A stretch of DNA of 64,000 bases from Streptomyces sp. SAJ15 (GTDB taxonomy: Bacteria; Actinomycetota; Actinomycetes; Streptomycetales; Streptomycetaceae), in assembly GCF_007595705.1 (NCBI RefSeq), contig NZ_NISY01000004.1, positions 248,001 through 312,000 of the forward strand. The letters run 5' to 3'. Every line of letters begins with the position of its first letter. Position 1 is the first letter of the stretch. Made by a program: the position numbers and the translations under genes. Below are positions 48,284-57,587 of this stretch, one piece after another. The notes beneath the pieces are model-generated. The model was not told the origin of the DNA and did not search any database. It saw only the letters and a program-made list of their open reading frames with translations.

Positions 48284-48302
48284 GTTGGGGCAACAACCCC
48301 TA
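48284..48302 (-). promoter_or_regulatory. Putative LAL-regulator operator upstream of the amine oxidase gene
   Basis: On the minus strand the sequence reads TAGGGGTTGTTGCCCC, with GGGG and CCCC arms around GTTGTTG-type spacing, 64-73 bp before the ATG. TAGGGGTTGT recurs at 44107-44116 in front of the thioesterase-like/ligase operon. Confidence 0.4.
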
Positions 48303-48331
48303 TTCACCCTTGCTGACGCGCCGTGAAGGGG

Positions 48332-51229
48332 TCATGCGGTGTGAGCGACATCGCACCCGAGGCTGGCCGGGAGGTCCTGCCGATGGGTGATGTTGATCTT
48401 CCGGTAGACCCGGGTCAGATGCTGCTCCACCGTACTGATGGTGATGAACAGCTTCGCCGCGATCTCCCGGTTGGTGTACCCGGACGCGGCCAGCGCGGCG
48501 ACCCGGCGCTCCGCGTCGGAGAGGCTGGAGAAGCCGGCCACCGGCTCGCCCGCCGGTCCGGCCGCCGCGCCCGCGCCGTCCGCCGTGGCCGTACGACCGG
48601 GGGTGCGCTGGAGCGAGCGGGAGAGCTCCTCGGCGCCGCAGCCGTCCGCCAGCCGCCAGGCCCGGCGGGTCATCAGCCGGCTCTTGTCCGACTCCCCGAG
48701 CTGCTTGTACGCCTCGGCGAGCTGCGCCATCGTGCGCGCCATCCCGTACCAGCTGTCGCCGCTCTGCAGCAGGTCCAGCGCCTCCTTGAGCAGCGCGGGC
48801 TGCTCGGTGACCGGACGGGTCGCGGCCAGCACGCGCAGCGCCGAACCGCGGGTGCGGGACAGCGAGGGGTGCGCCAGGTCCAGCTGCTCCTGGGCCAGCC
48901 GGGCGGCCTTGTCCCGGTTGCCCAGGGCCAGCCAGGTCTCGGCCATGCCCAACCGCCAGGGCACCACGGAGGGCGAGTCCAGGCCCCAGCCGGTCATCTT
49001 CTCCCCGCAGGCGCGCAGGTCGGTGAGGGCCGCGTGGTGGCGCCCGGTCGCCAGCTGGTGCATGCCGCGGGCGTGCAGATAGTGCAGGCCGAACCGGGTC
49101 TGGAACAGCGCCTCGGGCACCGGGCGGGCCAGCAGCTCACCGGCCGCGTCGTGCCGGCCCATGGCGGTGTGCGCGTGGATCAGCACCGCCAGCGGCATGC
49201 CGACGACCACGCCCCAGCCGCGCGCCGGCAGCTGCTCCAGGGCGCCCTCCGCGTACCGCACCGCGTCGTTGAGCCGCCCCCCGCGCAGCGCGATCTGGCC
49301 GCGGATGGCGCTGAAGCCGGCCAGCCACGCCTGGGTGGAGCAGCGCGCGGCCTCGGCCAGCACCCGGTCGCACCAGGTGGCGGCGGCGGTCAGCCGGTCC
49401 GCGTAGATCAGGGTGCGCAGCGCGGCGCGCAGCGCGTACGCCGTCCGCTCGCCCAGCCGGGTGCTCTCCAGCACGCGCTCGGCGGCCTGCACGGCCGTCG
49501 CGTCGGCGCCGTCCTTCAGCACCCCCCGCAGCGCGGTCAGGGCGGCGATCCCGGGGGCCTCCGCGGCGCTGAGCGCCGGGCCCCGGCCTGGCACGTCCAG
49601 CCCCAGGTCCAGGGGCTGCCCCTCGCTCTCCGCGGTGCCCCACACCTCCTGGAACCGGCGCAGCTCGGGCGCGCCGGGGTAGGTGCAGGACAGCGCGAGG
49701 CCGATGACGCGCAGTTCCGCGTCCAGCTCCGAGCCGGGGGTGTCCCCCAGGGTCTCGCTGACCTGACCGATGGCGGCCGCCGCGTCGTCCAGCGAGCCGA
49801 TGCGCATCAGCCCGACGGCGACCCGCAGGGTGTGCCGAGGGGGCAGCAGCCCCTCGCGGGCCGGCGCCGCGAGCGACTGGAGGCGCCGCACCTGGGTCAG
49901 CGGCTTGACCCGCCACAGGACGTCGGCCAGGGTCGCCTGGATGATGAGCGACTCCTGCTCGTCGGTGCAGCAGCGCTTGGCCAGTTGCAGGCAGCGGACG
50001 GCGAACTCGGTGCGGTCCTCGGCGAGCGCCAGCCGGGCCGCCTCCCGCAGCACCTGCGGCACCCACTCCTCGTTCGGCGCCGCCGCCTCGTGGCTGAGCA
50101 GCTGCTGAGCCACCTCGGTGGGGTCGGCGTCCTCCTCGTGCAGCAACTGCGCCGCCCTGCGGTGCAGTCGGCCGAGCTCCTCGCACGGCAGGTCGTCCAG
50201 CAGCACGGACCGGACCTGCGGGTGCCGGAATCCGGTGCCCTGGAGGATGCCCAGCTCGCCGAGGGTGGCCACGGACTGCCGTACGGCGCGCTCCTCGACC
50301 CCGATCAGCCTGCTCAGCAGCTGCGGGGAGGCGGCGTCGCCCAGCAGCGCGACGCCGTGCGCGATCCGCAGCTCCTCGGCACCGCCCCAGCGGTGCAGGC
50401 AGGACAACGTCGCCTGACGGAAGAGCTCGCCGATCGGCGGGCCGCCGCCGGCGTCGGCCGCGTCGTTCACGGTGGCCGCGTCGTTCACGTCATCTTCGTC
50501 GTTCTCGGCGGACCGCCCGCGCCCGTGCGCGCGCCGGGACAGGTGGTCCTCCAGCAGGCCGCGCAGCAGCAGCGGGTTGCCGCCGGTGCCGGCGTGGAAG
50601 GCGGCGGCGTGCCGGCGCGCCTCCGCGACGCCGAGCTCCTCGGTCAGCAGCCGGCCGACGCCCGCGACGCTGAGCGGACCCAGCCGGACCTGGCAGACCG
50701 GGCGCTGCTGGAGCAGCTCGTACAGCGCGGTGGAGGCGGTGGGGCCGCTCCGCGGGCGATGGGTGACCAGAGTGGTCAGCGCGACGCCGCGGCAGCGGCG
50801 GACGGCGTACGCCAGGCACTGGAGCGACTGCGGGTCGGCGAACTGCACATCGTCGATGGCGATCAGCAGCGGGCCGGCCGCGGCCAGTTGGGTGAGGGCG
50901 CGGTGGAAGCCCTGGAGCACGCCGAGCGGGGCCTGGCCCGGCTCGCCGAGCGCGGCGCCGTCGAGGTCGGGGCCGAGCAGTCGTGGAGGCACCCCGCGCA
51001 GCAGCTGCTCCAGCACCGCGTACGGGAACTCCTGCTCCGAGGCACAGGCGACGGCGCTCAGCAGCCGGACGCCCCGTGCGACAGCGATGTCTGACACCTT
51101 GTTGAGCAGCTCGGTCTTGCCCGAGGCGACGGCGCCGCTGATGACGCCGAGTCCCCCACCCGCTTCGTCAGGCCCCCCGGCAAAGAGCTGGGTGAGCCGA
51201 GCTATCTCCTCGTCGCGCTCCACCAACAC
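48332..51229 (-). CDS. LuxR-family large ATP-binding (LAL) transcriptional regulator
   Basis: A 965-residue regulator. The N-terminus has the usual LVERDEEIARL start and a Walker A loop, GAVASGKTE, near residue 33. Walker B-like LLIAIDDVQFAD follows. The long middle region is TPR-like. The C-terminal LuxR helix-turn-helix (SDAERRVAALAASGYTNREI, then KLFITISTVEQHLTRVYRK) occupies about the last 65 residues. GTG 51229 is chosen because GAAGGAG lies 9 bases upstream and it places the conserved start at the N-terminus; ATG 51298 is also in frame. LAL proteins are typical pathway-specific activators of macrolide and polyene clusters. Its own neighbours and the repeated TAGGGGTTGT motifs are the likely targets. 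Confidence 0.92.
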   Translation of the reverse strand: MLVERDEEIARLTQLFAGGPDEAGGGLGVISGAVASGKTELLNKVSDIAVARGVRLLSAVACASEQEFPYAVLEQLLRGVPPRLLGPDLDGAALGEPGQAPLGVLQGFHRALTQLAAAGPLLIAIDDVQFADPQSLQCLAYAVRRCRGVALTTLVTHRPRSGPTASTALYELLQQRPVCQVRLGPLSVAGVGRLLTEELGVAEARRHAAAFHAGTGGNPLLLRGLLEDHLSRRAHGRGRSAENDEDDVNDAATVNDAADAGGGPPIGELFRQATLSCLHRWGGAEELRIAHGVALLGDAASPQLLSRLIGVEERAVRQSVATLGELGILQGTGFRHPQVRSVLLDDLPCEELGRLHRRAAQLLHEEDADPTEVAQQLLSHEAAAPNEEWVPQVLREAARLALAEDRTEFAVRCLQLAKRCCTDEQESLIIQATLADVLWRVKPLTQVRRLQSLAAPAREGLLPPRHTLRVAVGLMRIGSLDDAAAAIGQVSETLGDTPGSELDAELRVIGLALSCTYPGAPELRRFQEVWGTAESEGQPLDLGLDVPGRGPALSAAEAPGIAALTALRGVLKDGADATAVQAAERVLESTRLGERTAYALRAALRTLIYADRLTAAATWCDRVLAEAARCSTQAWLAGFSAIRGQIALRGGRLNDAVRYAEGALEQLPARGWGVVVGMPLAVLIHAHTAMGRHDAAGELLARPVPEALFQTRFGLHYLHARGMHQLATGRHHAALTDLRACGEKMTGWGLDSPSVVPWRLGMAETWLALGNRDKAARLAQEQLDLAHPSLSRTRGSALRVLAATRPVTEQPALLKEALDLLQSGDSWYGMARTMAQLAEAYKQLGESDKSRLMTRRAWRLADGCGAEELSRSLQRTPGRTATADGAGAAAGPAGEPVAGFSSLSDAERRVAALAASGYTNREIAAKLFITISTVEQHLTRVYRKINITHRQDLPASLGCDVAHTA

Positions 51230-51927
51230 CTGTGTGAACTCCTTCCCCCGATAAAGACTTTCCGGGGGTGGCGAAAACGCCGGTGTGCATTGACGCATTC
51301 CATTCGGTCACCGAAACCCGAGTCCGAAGAATGCGTCACGCTCCCCCGCAAGAGAATTCCCCCGCGCCGTCGGGCCTACCCCCGACTCCTTCCGTTCTTG
51401 AACTGTGGTATGCGGTGGCATGACGCTCCAGGTCAAGAGCGTCCGGCCGCCAACAGCAGGACACATGACAGGTCGTGATGTTCAAACCTGTTGTCCCGAG
51501 GGGCAAGTGCGACTGTAGCAGTGTCCAGGAACGTCAAAGTAACGCCGTTGTGACCACCGGAGCGCGCGCCGGGGCGCGCGCTGGGTGGCCACGCGCTGGT
51601 CACAGCGGTGCGGCCCAGGTCAGTAGGTGGTTGATTCCTTGACTACCTCAAGCATTCTCAAATCCCCCACAGTTCCGCCTGATCGGAAAGGTTGGGCAAA
51701 ATCCGACCGGTTTGCCGACCTTGAGGTTCATTACGGGGTCAACCATGTGGCCGCGGAACGGAAGGTGGCCCGAACGCGTCAATGACTGATCTATGACTGA
51801 CTTTGACTGGCCCCATGCACAAGGCGCCTGCGGCACCTATTACGGTGGGGTTCGACTGCCGAATGGATCGTCGCGCGGGAAGTCGTCACGACCCTTTGGC
51901 GCAACAAACAAACGGGAGGAAGTCGGC
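51230..51927. other. Divergent intergenic region between LAL regulator and sulfotransferase
   Basis: About 700 bp with lower GC than its surroundings and no convincing gene. It must hold the promoters of both genes. The only strong structure is the hairpin at 51553-51590. The stretch around 51640-51730 is comparatively A/T-rich and may contain the sulfotransferase promoter, but no clear -35/-10 pair or TAGGGG motif was seen. Confidence 0.5.
51553..51590. repeat. Strong GC inverted repeat in the divergent region
   Basis: agcgcgcgcc (51561-51570) pairs perfectly with ggcgcgcgct (51573-51582) around a GG centre. The outer arms ccacc and ggtgg can extend the stem with a small internal bulge. It may be a transcript barrier between the divergent units or the end of an unseen short RNA. 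Confidence 0.55.
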
Positions 51928-52977
51928 TTGCGCACCGAGAAGTTGACCTTTGTCGTCGGTACCGGACGCTGTGGCTCGACGGCGCTGTCCGCGGTGGTGA
52001 ACCTCCACCCCGACGTGCTCAGCCTCAACGAGCTCTTCGCCAGCGTCACCGACCCGGCGGTGCTGGCCGAAGCTCCGCTGAGCGGGGCGGAGTTCTGGGG
52101 TTACCTGTCCCGGCCGAACCCGGCCAGCGACAGCATGATCCGCAACGGCGCCCCGCCGTCGGAGTTCCTCTACAACCGCCACCCGGAGTGGCGCTACTCC
52201 GCCGAGACCACCGGCATCCCCGCGATCAGCATGATGGTCCTTCCGCATCTGACCGACGACCCCGACGGGCTGCTGGACGCGTTGGAGCCCGAGGTCAGCT
52301 CGTGGCCCACGCGCCCCGTGTCGCTTCAGTGGCAGGCGCTGTTCGCCACCCTGGGGGAGCGGTTCGGCACCACGGGCGCCGTCGTCGAGCGGTCCGGGCT
52401 CTCCCTGGGCAAGGTGGCGCAGCTACGCGCCCTCTTCCCGCAGGCGCGCTTCGTGCATCTGCACCGCGACGGCCCCGACTGCGCGCTGTCCATGAGCCGG
52501 CACATCGCCTTCCGGATGCTCCCGATGCTGTGGGAGATGGCCCAGCGCTGCGGCCTGGAGTCCCCGCACCAGCTGACCCCGGAGCACGCCGCCCAGCTTC
52601 CGCCGGACCTGGCCCCGCTGTTGACCGGCGCTTACGACCCCGCCCTCATTCTGGACCGGCCCATCCCGCTCGCCGTCTTCGGCGACATGTGGTCCCGCTG
52701 GATCGTCGACGGCGTGCGCAACCTGGGAGAGCTCCCGGCCGACATTCGCACCTCGCTCTCCTACGAGCACCTCCTGACGGAACCGCGCAAGGAGCTGACC
52801 CGGCTGGCCGAGTTCATCGGCGTCGAGGCGCATGCCGACTGGCTGGACTCCGCGTCCGCCCTCCTCGACGGCGACGGCCGCCGCGGGTCCGCGCTCAAGC
52901 TGCCCCCGGAGGAGTTGGAGGCGCTCCGCGTGGCCTGCGCGGAGGGGACGGAGGCCCTGGCGGGTCGGGGACTGTAA
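51928..52977 (+). CDS. PAPS-dependent sulfotransferase
   Basis: A 349-residue cytosolic sulfotransferase. The 5'-phosphosulfate-binding loop VVGTGRCGST is at residues 9-18. The 3'-phosphate-binding region is probably ERSGLSLGKVAQLR followed by FVHLHRDGPDCALS. The TTG at 51928 is preferred because GGGAGGAAG lies five bases upstream and the protein then begins just before the first beta strand. ATG 51793 would add 45 unrelated residues. It is the last gene at the right edge of the polyketide cluster. The likely role is to add a sulfate ester to the polyketide, as in the clethramycin/mediomycin group; the acceptor position cannot be told from sequence. Confidence 0.85.
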   Translation: MRTEKLTFVVGTGRCGSTALSAVVNLHPDVLSLNELFASVTDPAVLAEAPLSGAEFWGYLSRPNPASDSMIRNGAPPSEFLYNRHPEWRYSAETTGIPAISMMVLPHLTDDPDGLLDALEPEVSSWPTRPVSLQWQALFATLGERFGTTGAVVERSGLSLGKVAQLRALFPQARFVHLHRDGPDCALSMSRHIAFRMLPMLWEMAQRCGLESPHQLTPEHAAQLPPDLAPLLTGAYDPALILDRPIPLAVFGDMWSRWIVDGVRNLGELPADIRTSLSYEHLLTEPRKELTRLAEFIGVEAHADWLDSASALLDGDGRRGSALKLPPEELEALRVACAEGTEALAGRGL

Positions 52978-53132
52978 CCCCCTTCGTCCGCTTCGCCCCT
53001 GGCGCCGCGGCCGAGAGAGCTGTAGCGAAATACGTACGGCCGTCACCGAGTCATGACATCGGGGCGGCCGTATGTCGCATAAGGCGTTTCGCGGTGGGCG
53101 TGGCAGTGACGGTCGCTCAGTCGCTCAGTCAT

Positions 53133-55193
53133 TCAGTCGGCGATGTCGACTCCGTAGCCCCGGGCGAGGTCGTCGAGGCCGTGGTCGTAACCCTGACCGA
53201 CGGCGCGGAACCGCCAGACGGGTCCGCGTCGGTAGATCTCGGCCAGGAGCATGGTGCGCTCGGTGGTGGCGGCGTCCAGGGTGGCCTGGGTCAGCGCCGC
53301 CGCACCGACCCCCGGGGCCGTGGTGATCTGGACGGCGCCGACGTCGCCGAAGGAGGCGGCCCCGTCGATGGCGGCGGCGACCACCACCTTGCGCGTCGCC
53401 GGGGGCAGGGCGGCCAGGTCGACGGCGACGGTCTGCTCGGTCGGGCCGTCGCCGAGCAGCCGCACCGCGCCGTTCGGGCTCTCCGGGGCGCCGTAGAAGA
53501 CGAAGTCCTCGTCGCAGGAGACCTGTCCGTCCTCGTCCACGGCGAAGGCGACCAGGTCGATCTCGCAGTGCGTCTGCTGGGCCCAGGAGGCGGTGACGTC
53601 CCACCGGCCCGTCGCGCCGGTGACGGGGGCGTTGGCGGAGGGGGCACCAGTGCCGGCAGCGTCGGCGGCGGACGCGCCGGAGCCGGGGGCAGCAGTGCCG
53701 GCAGCGCCTGCGGCGGAGGCGCCTGCGGCGGAGGCGTCGGCGGAGGGGAGGCCGCTGCCGGGGAGGTCCGTCACGCCACCGCGCGGCAGGACCTGCGGGG
53801 CCGCGCCCCACTCGCCCGCCCGGGGCGTGAGTGCCGCGGTGGGCGCGTCAAGCCAGGGGGCGTCGTGCGTCGGCAGCTCCAGGGCGGCGATGCGGCGCAT
53901 GCGTCGATCCGTCTCGCCGCCGGGGAGGAGCACGACGTCGGTGACGCTCGCGGACAGGTTCACGGCCGCGGATCCGCCGAGCTCCACCACGCGGGCGCGA
54001 GCCGCCGCGGCGTCCCGGTGCACCCCGCCCAGGACGAGGACCCGGCGCCCGGCCAGCGGCCTGCCGTCGACAGGGGGCACCGGCCGGCGGGCGGCCGGAA
54101 CGGGTGCGGCAGGCGTGGGCGGGGCGGGCTCGCCGGGTGCCGTCGGCGGCACCGTCGCGGGAGCTGCGGGCGTCGCCGCCGTGGGCGGGGCGGGCATCGG
54201 CGGCGTTGCGGGTGGGGCGGCGGGCGGTTCGGAGTGAGGGGTGTGGGGTGGGGTGGCGGCCGAGGGCCTCTCGTGCGGTGTCCCCGGGCGTACCTCACCC
54301 AAGAGCGTGAGAAAGGTGGGTTCGTCGATGATCGGCACGCCTTCGGCGGCCGCGCGCCGCGCCTTCGCCGACCCGGAGCCGGAGTCGTTGGTGACCAGGG
54401 CGCTGGTGTGCCGGCTGACCGAACCCATCACGTTCAGCCCGGCGGCGACGGACCGCGTCACCAGCTCCGCACGGGATGTCGCCGTGTCCCCGGTGATGGA
54501 GATCTTCATGCCCTGGACGAGCGGGCCGCCAGGGGCCCACCGCCCCGGGTTCCGGAACGCGCACGGAGTCTTGGGCGGCTTCGGGGCGAACCGCGGGTCC
54601 TGCCGAGGCGGGCAGGCGACGAGGGGCAGCGCCAGATCGAGCCGCGCCGCCTCCCGCAGGGAGGCGCGGAGGATCCCGGCCAGCACCCGGGTGTCGTCGA
54701 GCGCGTCATGCGCCTGGGTCTGCGGTACGCCGTAGTGCGCGGCCAGCGTCCCCAGGCGCATGTCGGAGGTCGGTGGATCGACCCGTCGGTTCAGCGCCAG
54801 CGTGCACAGCCGCCGCGCGACCGGGAGATGGCTCCCCGCCCGGGCGAACTCGTGCGCCAGGAAGTCGTAGTCGAACTGCGCGTTGTGCGCCACCATGACC
54901 CGGCCCTCAAGCAACGCCCCGACGCGCCCCACGACCTGCTCGAAGGTCGGCGCCCCCCGCAGCCGCTCGGCGGTCAGACCGTGCACATGCACCGGCCCGG
55001 GGTCGCAGCCGGGGTTGAGCAACGTCGAGAACTCGCCGGTCTGCTCGCCGTCCGGCCCGATCGTCACCACCGCGATCGACAGCACCCGGTGTTGACGAGG
55101 GGTCAGCCCGGAGGTCTCCACATCCACCAGTGCCCAGTCGAAGGCGTAGTCGCGCAGGTCGGGCACGGCGTGGGCGGCGGAGGAGAGAGTCAT
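53133..55193 (-). CDS. Fusion protein: DEDDh 3'-5' exonuclease, BRCT domains and TerD domain
   Basis: A 686-residue protein. Residues about 18-185 are a DnaQ-like exonuclease with D24/E26 (DVETSG), HNAQFDYDFL and HDALDDTRVL. A BRCT domain follows (about 225-300, MKISITGDTATSRAELV, VTNDSGSGSAKARRA). Then come a Pro/Ala-rich linker and a second BRCT-like segment (LAGRRVLVLGGVHRD, TDVVLLPGG). A second low-complexity linker leads to a C-terminal TerD domain (about 520-686, DLVAFAVDEDGQVSCDEDFVFY, MLLAEIYRRGPVWRFRAVGQGY). TerD domains bind calcium and belong to tellurite/stress-response systems. The combination suggests nucleic acid repair or processing linked to a Ter stress complex. No other ter gene lies nearby. 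No clear ribosome-binding site precedes ATG 55193. Confidence 0.85.
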   Translation of the reverse strand: MTLSSAAHAVPDLRDYAFDWALVDVETSGLTPRQHRVLSIAVVTIGPDGEQTGEFSTLLNPGCDPGPVHVHGLTAERLRGAPTFEQVVGRVGALLEGRVMVAHNAQFDYDFLAHEFARAGSHLPVARRLCTLALNRRVDPPTSDMRLGTLAAHYGVPQTQAHDALDDTRVLAGILRASLREAARLDLALPLVACPPRQDPRFAPKPPKTPCAFRNPGRWAPGGPLVQGMKISITGDTATSRAELVTRSVAAGLNVMGSVSRHTSALVTNDSGSGSAKARRAAAEGVPIIDEPTFLTLLGEVRPGTPHERPSAATPPHTPHSEPPAAPPATPPMPAPPTAATPAAPATVPPTAPGEPAPPTPAAPVPAARRPVPPVDGRPLAGRRVLVLGGVHRDAAAARARVVELGGSAAVNLSASVTDVVLLPGGETDRRMRRIAALELPTHDAPWLDAPTAALTPRAGEWGAAPQVLPRGGVTDLPGSGLPSADASAAGASAAGAAGTAAPGSGASAADAAGTGAPSANAPVTGATGRWDVTASWAQQTHCEIDLVAFAVDEDGQVSCDEDFVFYGAPESPNGAVRLLGDGPTEQTVAVDLAALPPATRKVVVAAAIDGAASFGDVGAVQITTAPGVGAAALTQATLDAATTERTMLLAEIYRRGPVWRFRAVGQGYDHGLDDLARGYGVDIAD

Positions 55194-55471
55194 GACGGCA
55201 AGGATGATCTGCCGCTCGTCCCACCTTCAACCGGAATGCCGATATGTCCCGCCTGGGACCTCATGACCTCATCAGGCAATGGAGAGGGACGGAGGGGCGG
55301 AGAGGGATGAGCGGGGGGTCCGGCCGGGACCAGAGGTCCGATCGAGAGCCGGGGGTCCGGTCGAGACCCGGGGTCCGATCGGGCCCCGGGCGATGTCGCC
55401 GCCAGCCCGCGTCCGCCGCCCAGCCCTTACGTCGCCGCTACGCCGCCCCCGCTACGGTGGCTCTGACCTGC
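55194..55471. other. Intergenic region with about 19-bp degenerate tandem repeats
   Basis: No convincing gene. Three imperfect units of ggtccgatcgagacccggg lie at 55335-55353, 55354-55371 and 55372-55390. The start of the exonuclease gene is on the left and the tRNA terminator on the right. Confidence 0.6.
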
Positions 55472-55498
55472 AAAAAAGGCCCTCCGCGAGGGAGGGCC
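55472..55498 (-). terminator. Rho-independent terminator of the tRNA gene
   Basis: On the minus strand an 8-bp stem (ggccctcc with ggagggcc, 55478-55485 and 55491-55498) with a 5-nt loop is followed by six T (55472-55477), 13 bp after the tRNA 3' end. Confidence 0.88.
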
Positions 55499-55510
55499 GG
55501 ACTGGGGAGG

Positions 55511-55583
55511 CGCCCCCGGCAGGACTCGAACCTGCGGCCAAGCGCTTAGAAGGCGCCTGCTCTATCCACTGAGCTACGGGGGC
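55511..55583 (-). tRNA. tRNA-Arg (anticodon TCT)
   Basis: The minus strand folds into a standard 73-nt cloverleaf. The acceptor stem GCCCCCG/CGGGGGC, D-arm GCTCAGTGGATAGAGC, anticodon loop CTTCTAA (anticodon TCT) and T-arm GCAGGTTCGAGTCCTGC are all present, with G as the discriminator. CCA is not encoded, as usual in Streptomyces. It reads the rare AGA codon. A hairpin with T-run follows. Confidence 0.96.
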
Positions 55584-55913
55584 CAGATGGTGGGTCGCGG
55601 ACAGCTGAAGCCCCCGGGTTGCCTGCGGGTCCGCCATGCGGGCCGTGGTGCCGGGTAGCCGGGCTTTGGCGGATCCGTGACCTTGCCGGGGACAAGGATA
55701 GGGCTCCGTGCACCTCGTCCCGGTTGCTTCACCTCCGTGGCACGTTGTGGAGGTTCAGTGAAGCGGTCCTGATAATCGCAGGCAGGTGCGAATTCTGCAT
55801 CGTTTTTCACGCCTTGCGTCGCGGGTGTTGTGTACTCGTTATGCCTGAGCCCCAGCTATCACCCCTGTCATCTGTCCTATCTGGGGTGATCCGGGTGGGT
55901 CTGATCGCTGCGT
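55584..55913. promoter_or_regulatory. Promoter/leader region between tRNA-Arg and the dynamin-like operon
   Basis: The 330 bp hold the tRNA promoter on the minus strand and the dynamin operon promoter on the plus strand. Two inverted repeats stand out: gcttca-cctcc with ggagg-(5-nt bulge)-tgaagc at 55726-55764, and atcacccc with ggggtgat at 55858-55865 and 55883-55890. The second competes with an alternative pairing, ccccag (near 55850) with ctgggg (55881-55886). No gene was found. Confidence 0.4.
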
Positions 55914-57587
55914 GTGGACGGCCATACGCTTCAAAATGTCACCAAAATTGTGCATTCTGCGCACGTGGCGACCTTGGACGTACGGCCCCGACTGCTCGAC
56001 ACGCTGTCCGCTCTGCGTGACCGCGTGGACGCCGCACGTTTCCCGCTTCCCCTTCCGGGCGCGGCGCGCGCCCGCCGTAACCGGGCCGAGCTTCTCGCTC
56101 AGCTTGACGACTACCTCGTGCCCCGGTTGCGCGCCCCCGAAGCGCCCCTTCTGGCGGTGGTCGGCGGGTCCACCGGAGCGGGGAAGTCCACCCTGGTGAA
56201 CTCGCTGGTCGGGCGGCGGGTCACCGAGGCCGGGGTGCTCCGCCCCACCACCCGCATGCCGGTGCTGGTCTGCCACCCGGACGATCACCACTGGTTCGCC
56301 GGACAACGGGTGCTGCCGCAGCTCACCCGGGTCTGGGTGCCCGCGCAGGGCGACACCGGACTGGGGGCGTACCCGGAGGAGGTCGGGGGGGTGGACGAGG
56401 GCGGGCCGCCGCCGCTGCGCATCGAGACCGACGACGCCCTCCCCCGCGGGCTCGCGCTGCTCGACGCCCCCGACATCGACTCCCTGGTCACCCGCAACCG
56501 CGAGCTCGCCGCCGAGTTGGTCTGCGCCGCCGACATCTGGGTGCTGGTCACCACCGCCACACGCTACGCCGACGCGGTGCCCTGGCACCTGCTGCGTACC
56601 GCCAAGGAGTACGACGCCACGCTGGTCACCGTCCTCGATCGGGTGCCGCACCAGGTCGCCGCCGAAGTCTCCCGGCGCTACGCGGCGCTGCTCAGCGCGG
56701 CCGGGCTCGGCGACGTGCCCCGCTTCACCATCCCCGAGCTGCCCGAGTCCGCCAGCGGAAGCGGACTGTTGCCCGCCACCGCCGTCGCCGCGCTGCGCGG
56801 CTGGCTCACCCAGTGCGCCCAGGACCCGGTCGCCCGCGGCAACGCGGCCCACCGCACCGCCTCCGGAGTGCTCGCCTCGCTCCGCTCCCGGATGCCCGCG
56901 CTGGCCGGCGCGGCCGCGGCGCAGCACGCCGCCGCGGTGCGTCTCATCCAGAGCGTCGAGGACGCCTACGGGGCGGCCGCCGAACGGGTGCGCCGCGATA
57001 TCGCCGCCGGCGCCGCGCTGGCCGGCGGCGCACTCACCCACTGGCACGGCTATCCCGAGGACAGCACCCCCGACGAACTGCTCACCGCCCTCGCCGACTC
57101 CCTCGCCACCCTGCTGCGCAGCGCGGCCGCCGCCGCGGACGAACAGGTCGCCGCTGCCGGCGGTCGCGACCCCGCCGCACGTGCCGGGCTCGCCCCGCGT
57201 GACCCGCACGGCGCCGCCGCCCGTATCGACGTGGCCGCCCGCCACTGGCGCCGCTGCCTGGAGCAACAGGTCGAGGTCGAGGTACGGCAGGCGCGAGCCG
57301 AACGCGGCGCAGCTCCGGACCCGGACGCCACCGCCGCACTGCTGGCCGTGGCGCTGCTCGGCGGCCGCCGCGCCCGCACCGCCGGCGAGACGCTCGCCGA
57401 ACGCCTCGGCGCCCACGCCGCGGTGCGCCTCTGCGACGACGGCCGGCAGCTCCTCGGTACCTGCCTCGGCCAGGCCCTGGACGCCGAGCGGGACCGGCGG
57501 CTGGCCCCGCTCGACGCCCTCGACGTCAGCCCCGAACACCAGGTCCGCCTCATCGCCGCGCTGTCCGTACTACAGAAGGAGAGGTGA
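55914..57587 (+). CDS. Dynamin-like GTPase, first of a DynA/DynB-type pair
   Basis: A protein of up to 557 residues. The G1 loop [14 protein letters not shown] is near residue 85, switch I has RPTTRMP, G3 is [10 protein letters not shown], and the G4-like segment is [10 protein letters not shown]. The C-terminal half is alpha-helical without a clear membrane span. In Streptomyces two such proteins act together at sporulation septa and stabilise FtsZ rings. The start is uncertain: GTG 55914 is the longest, and GTG 55965 ([11 protein letters not shown]) places the conserved N-terminus first. Neither has a strong ribosome-binding site. The stop overlaps the next start by GTGA, so the two proteins are made together. 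Confidence 0.85.
   Translation: MDGHTLQNVTKIVHSAHVATLDVRPRLLDTLSALRDRVDAARFPLPLPGAARARRNRAELLAQLDDYLVPRLRAPEAPLLAVVGGSTGAGKSTLVNSLVGRRVTEAGVLRPTTRMPVLVCHPDDHHWFAGQRVLPQLTRVWVPAQGDTGLGAYPEEVGGVDEGGPPPLRIETDDALPRGLALLDAPDIDSLVTRNRELAAELVCAADIWVLVTTATRYADAVPWHLLRTAKEYDATLVTVLDRVPHQVAAEVSRRYAALLSAAGLGDVPRFTIPELPESASGSGLLPATAVAALRGWLTQCAQDPVARGNAAHRTASGVLASLRSRMPALAGAAAAQHAAAVRLIQSVEDAYGAAAERVRRDIAAGAALAGGALTHWHGYPEDSTPDELLTALADSLATLLRSAAAAADEQVAAAGGRDPAARAGLAPRDPHGAAARIDVAARHWRRCLEQQVEVEVRQARAERGAAPDPDATAALLAVALLGGRRARTAGETLAERLGAHAAVRLCDDGRQLLGTCLGQALDAERDRRLAPLDALDVSPEHQVRLIAALSVLQKER

Noticed and set aside
51793..51927. Longer sulfotransferase start at ATG 51793
   Set aside because: Adds 45 residues with no family similarity; a strong Shine-Dalgarno directly precedes TTG 51928.
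53030..53132. tacggccg/cggccgta hairpin and cgctcagt-type tandem octamers between sulfotransferase and exonuclease genes
   Set aside because: The stem is only 8 bp with a long loop, and the octamers are few and imperfect; too weak to call a terminator or repeat.
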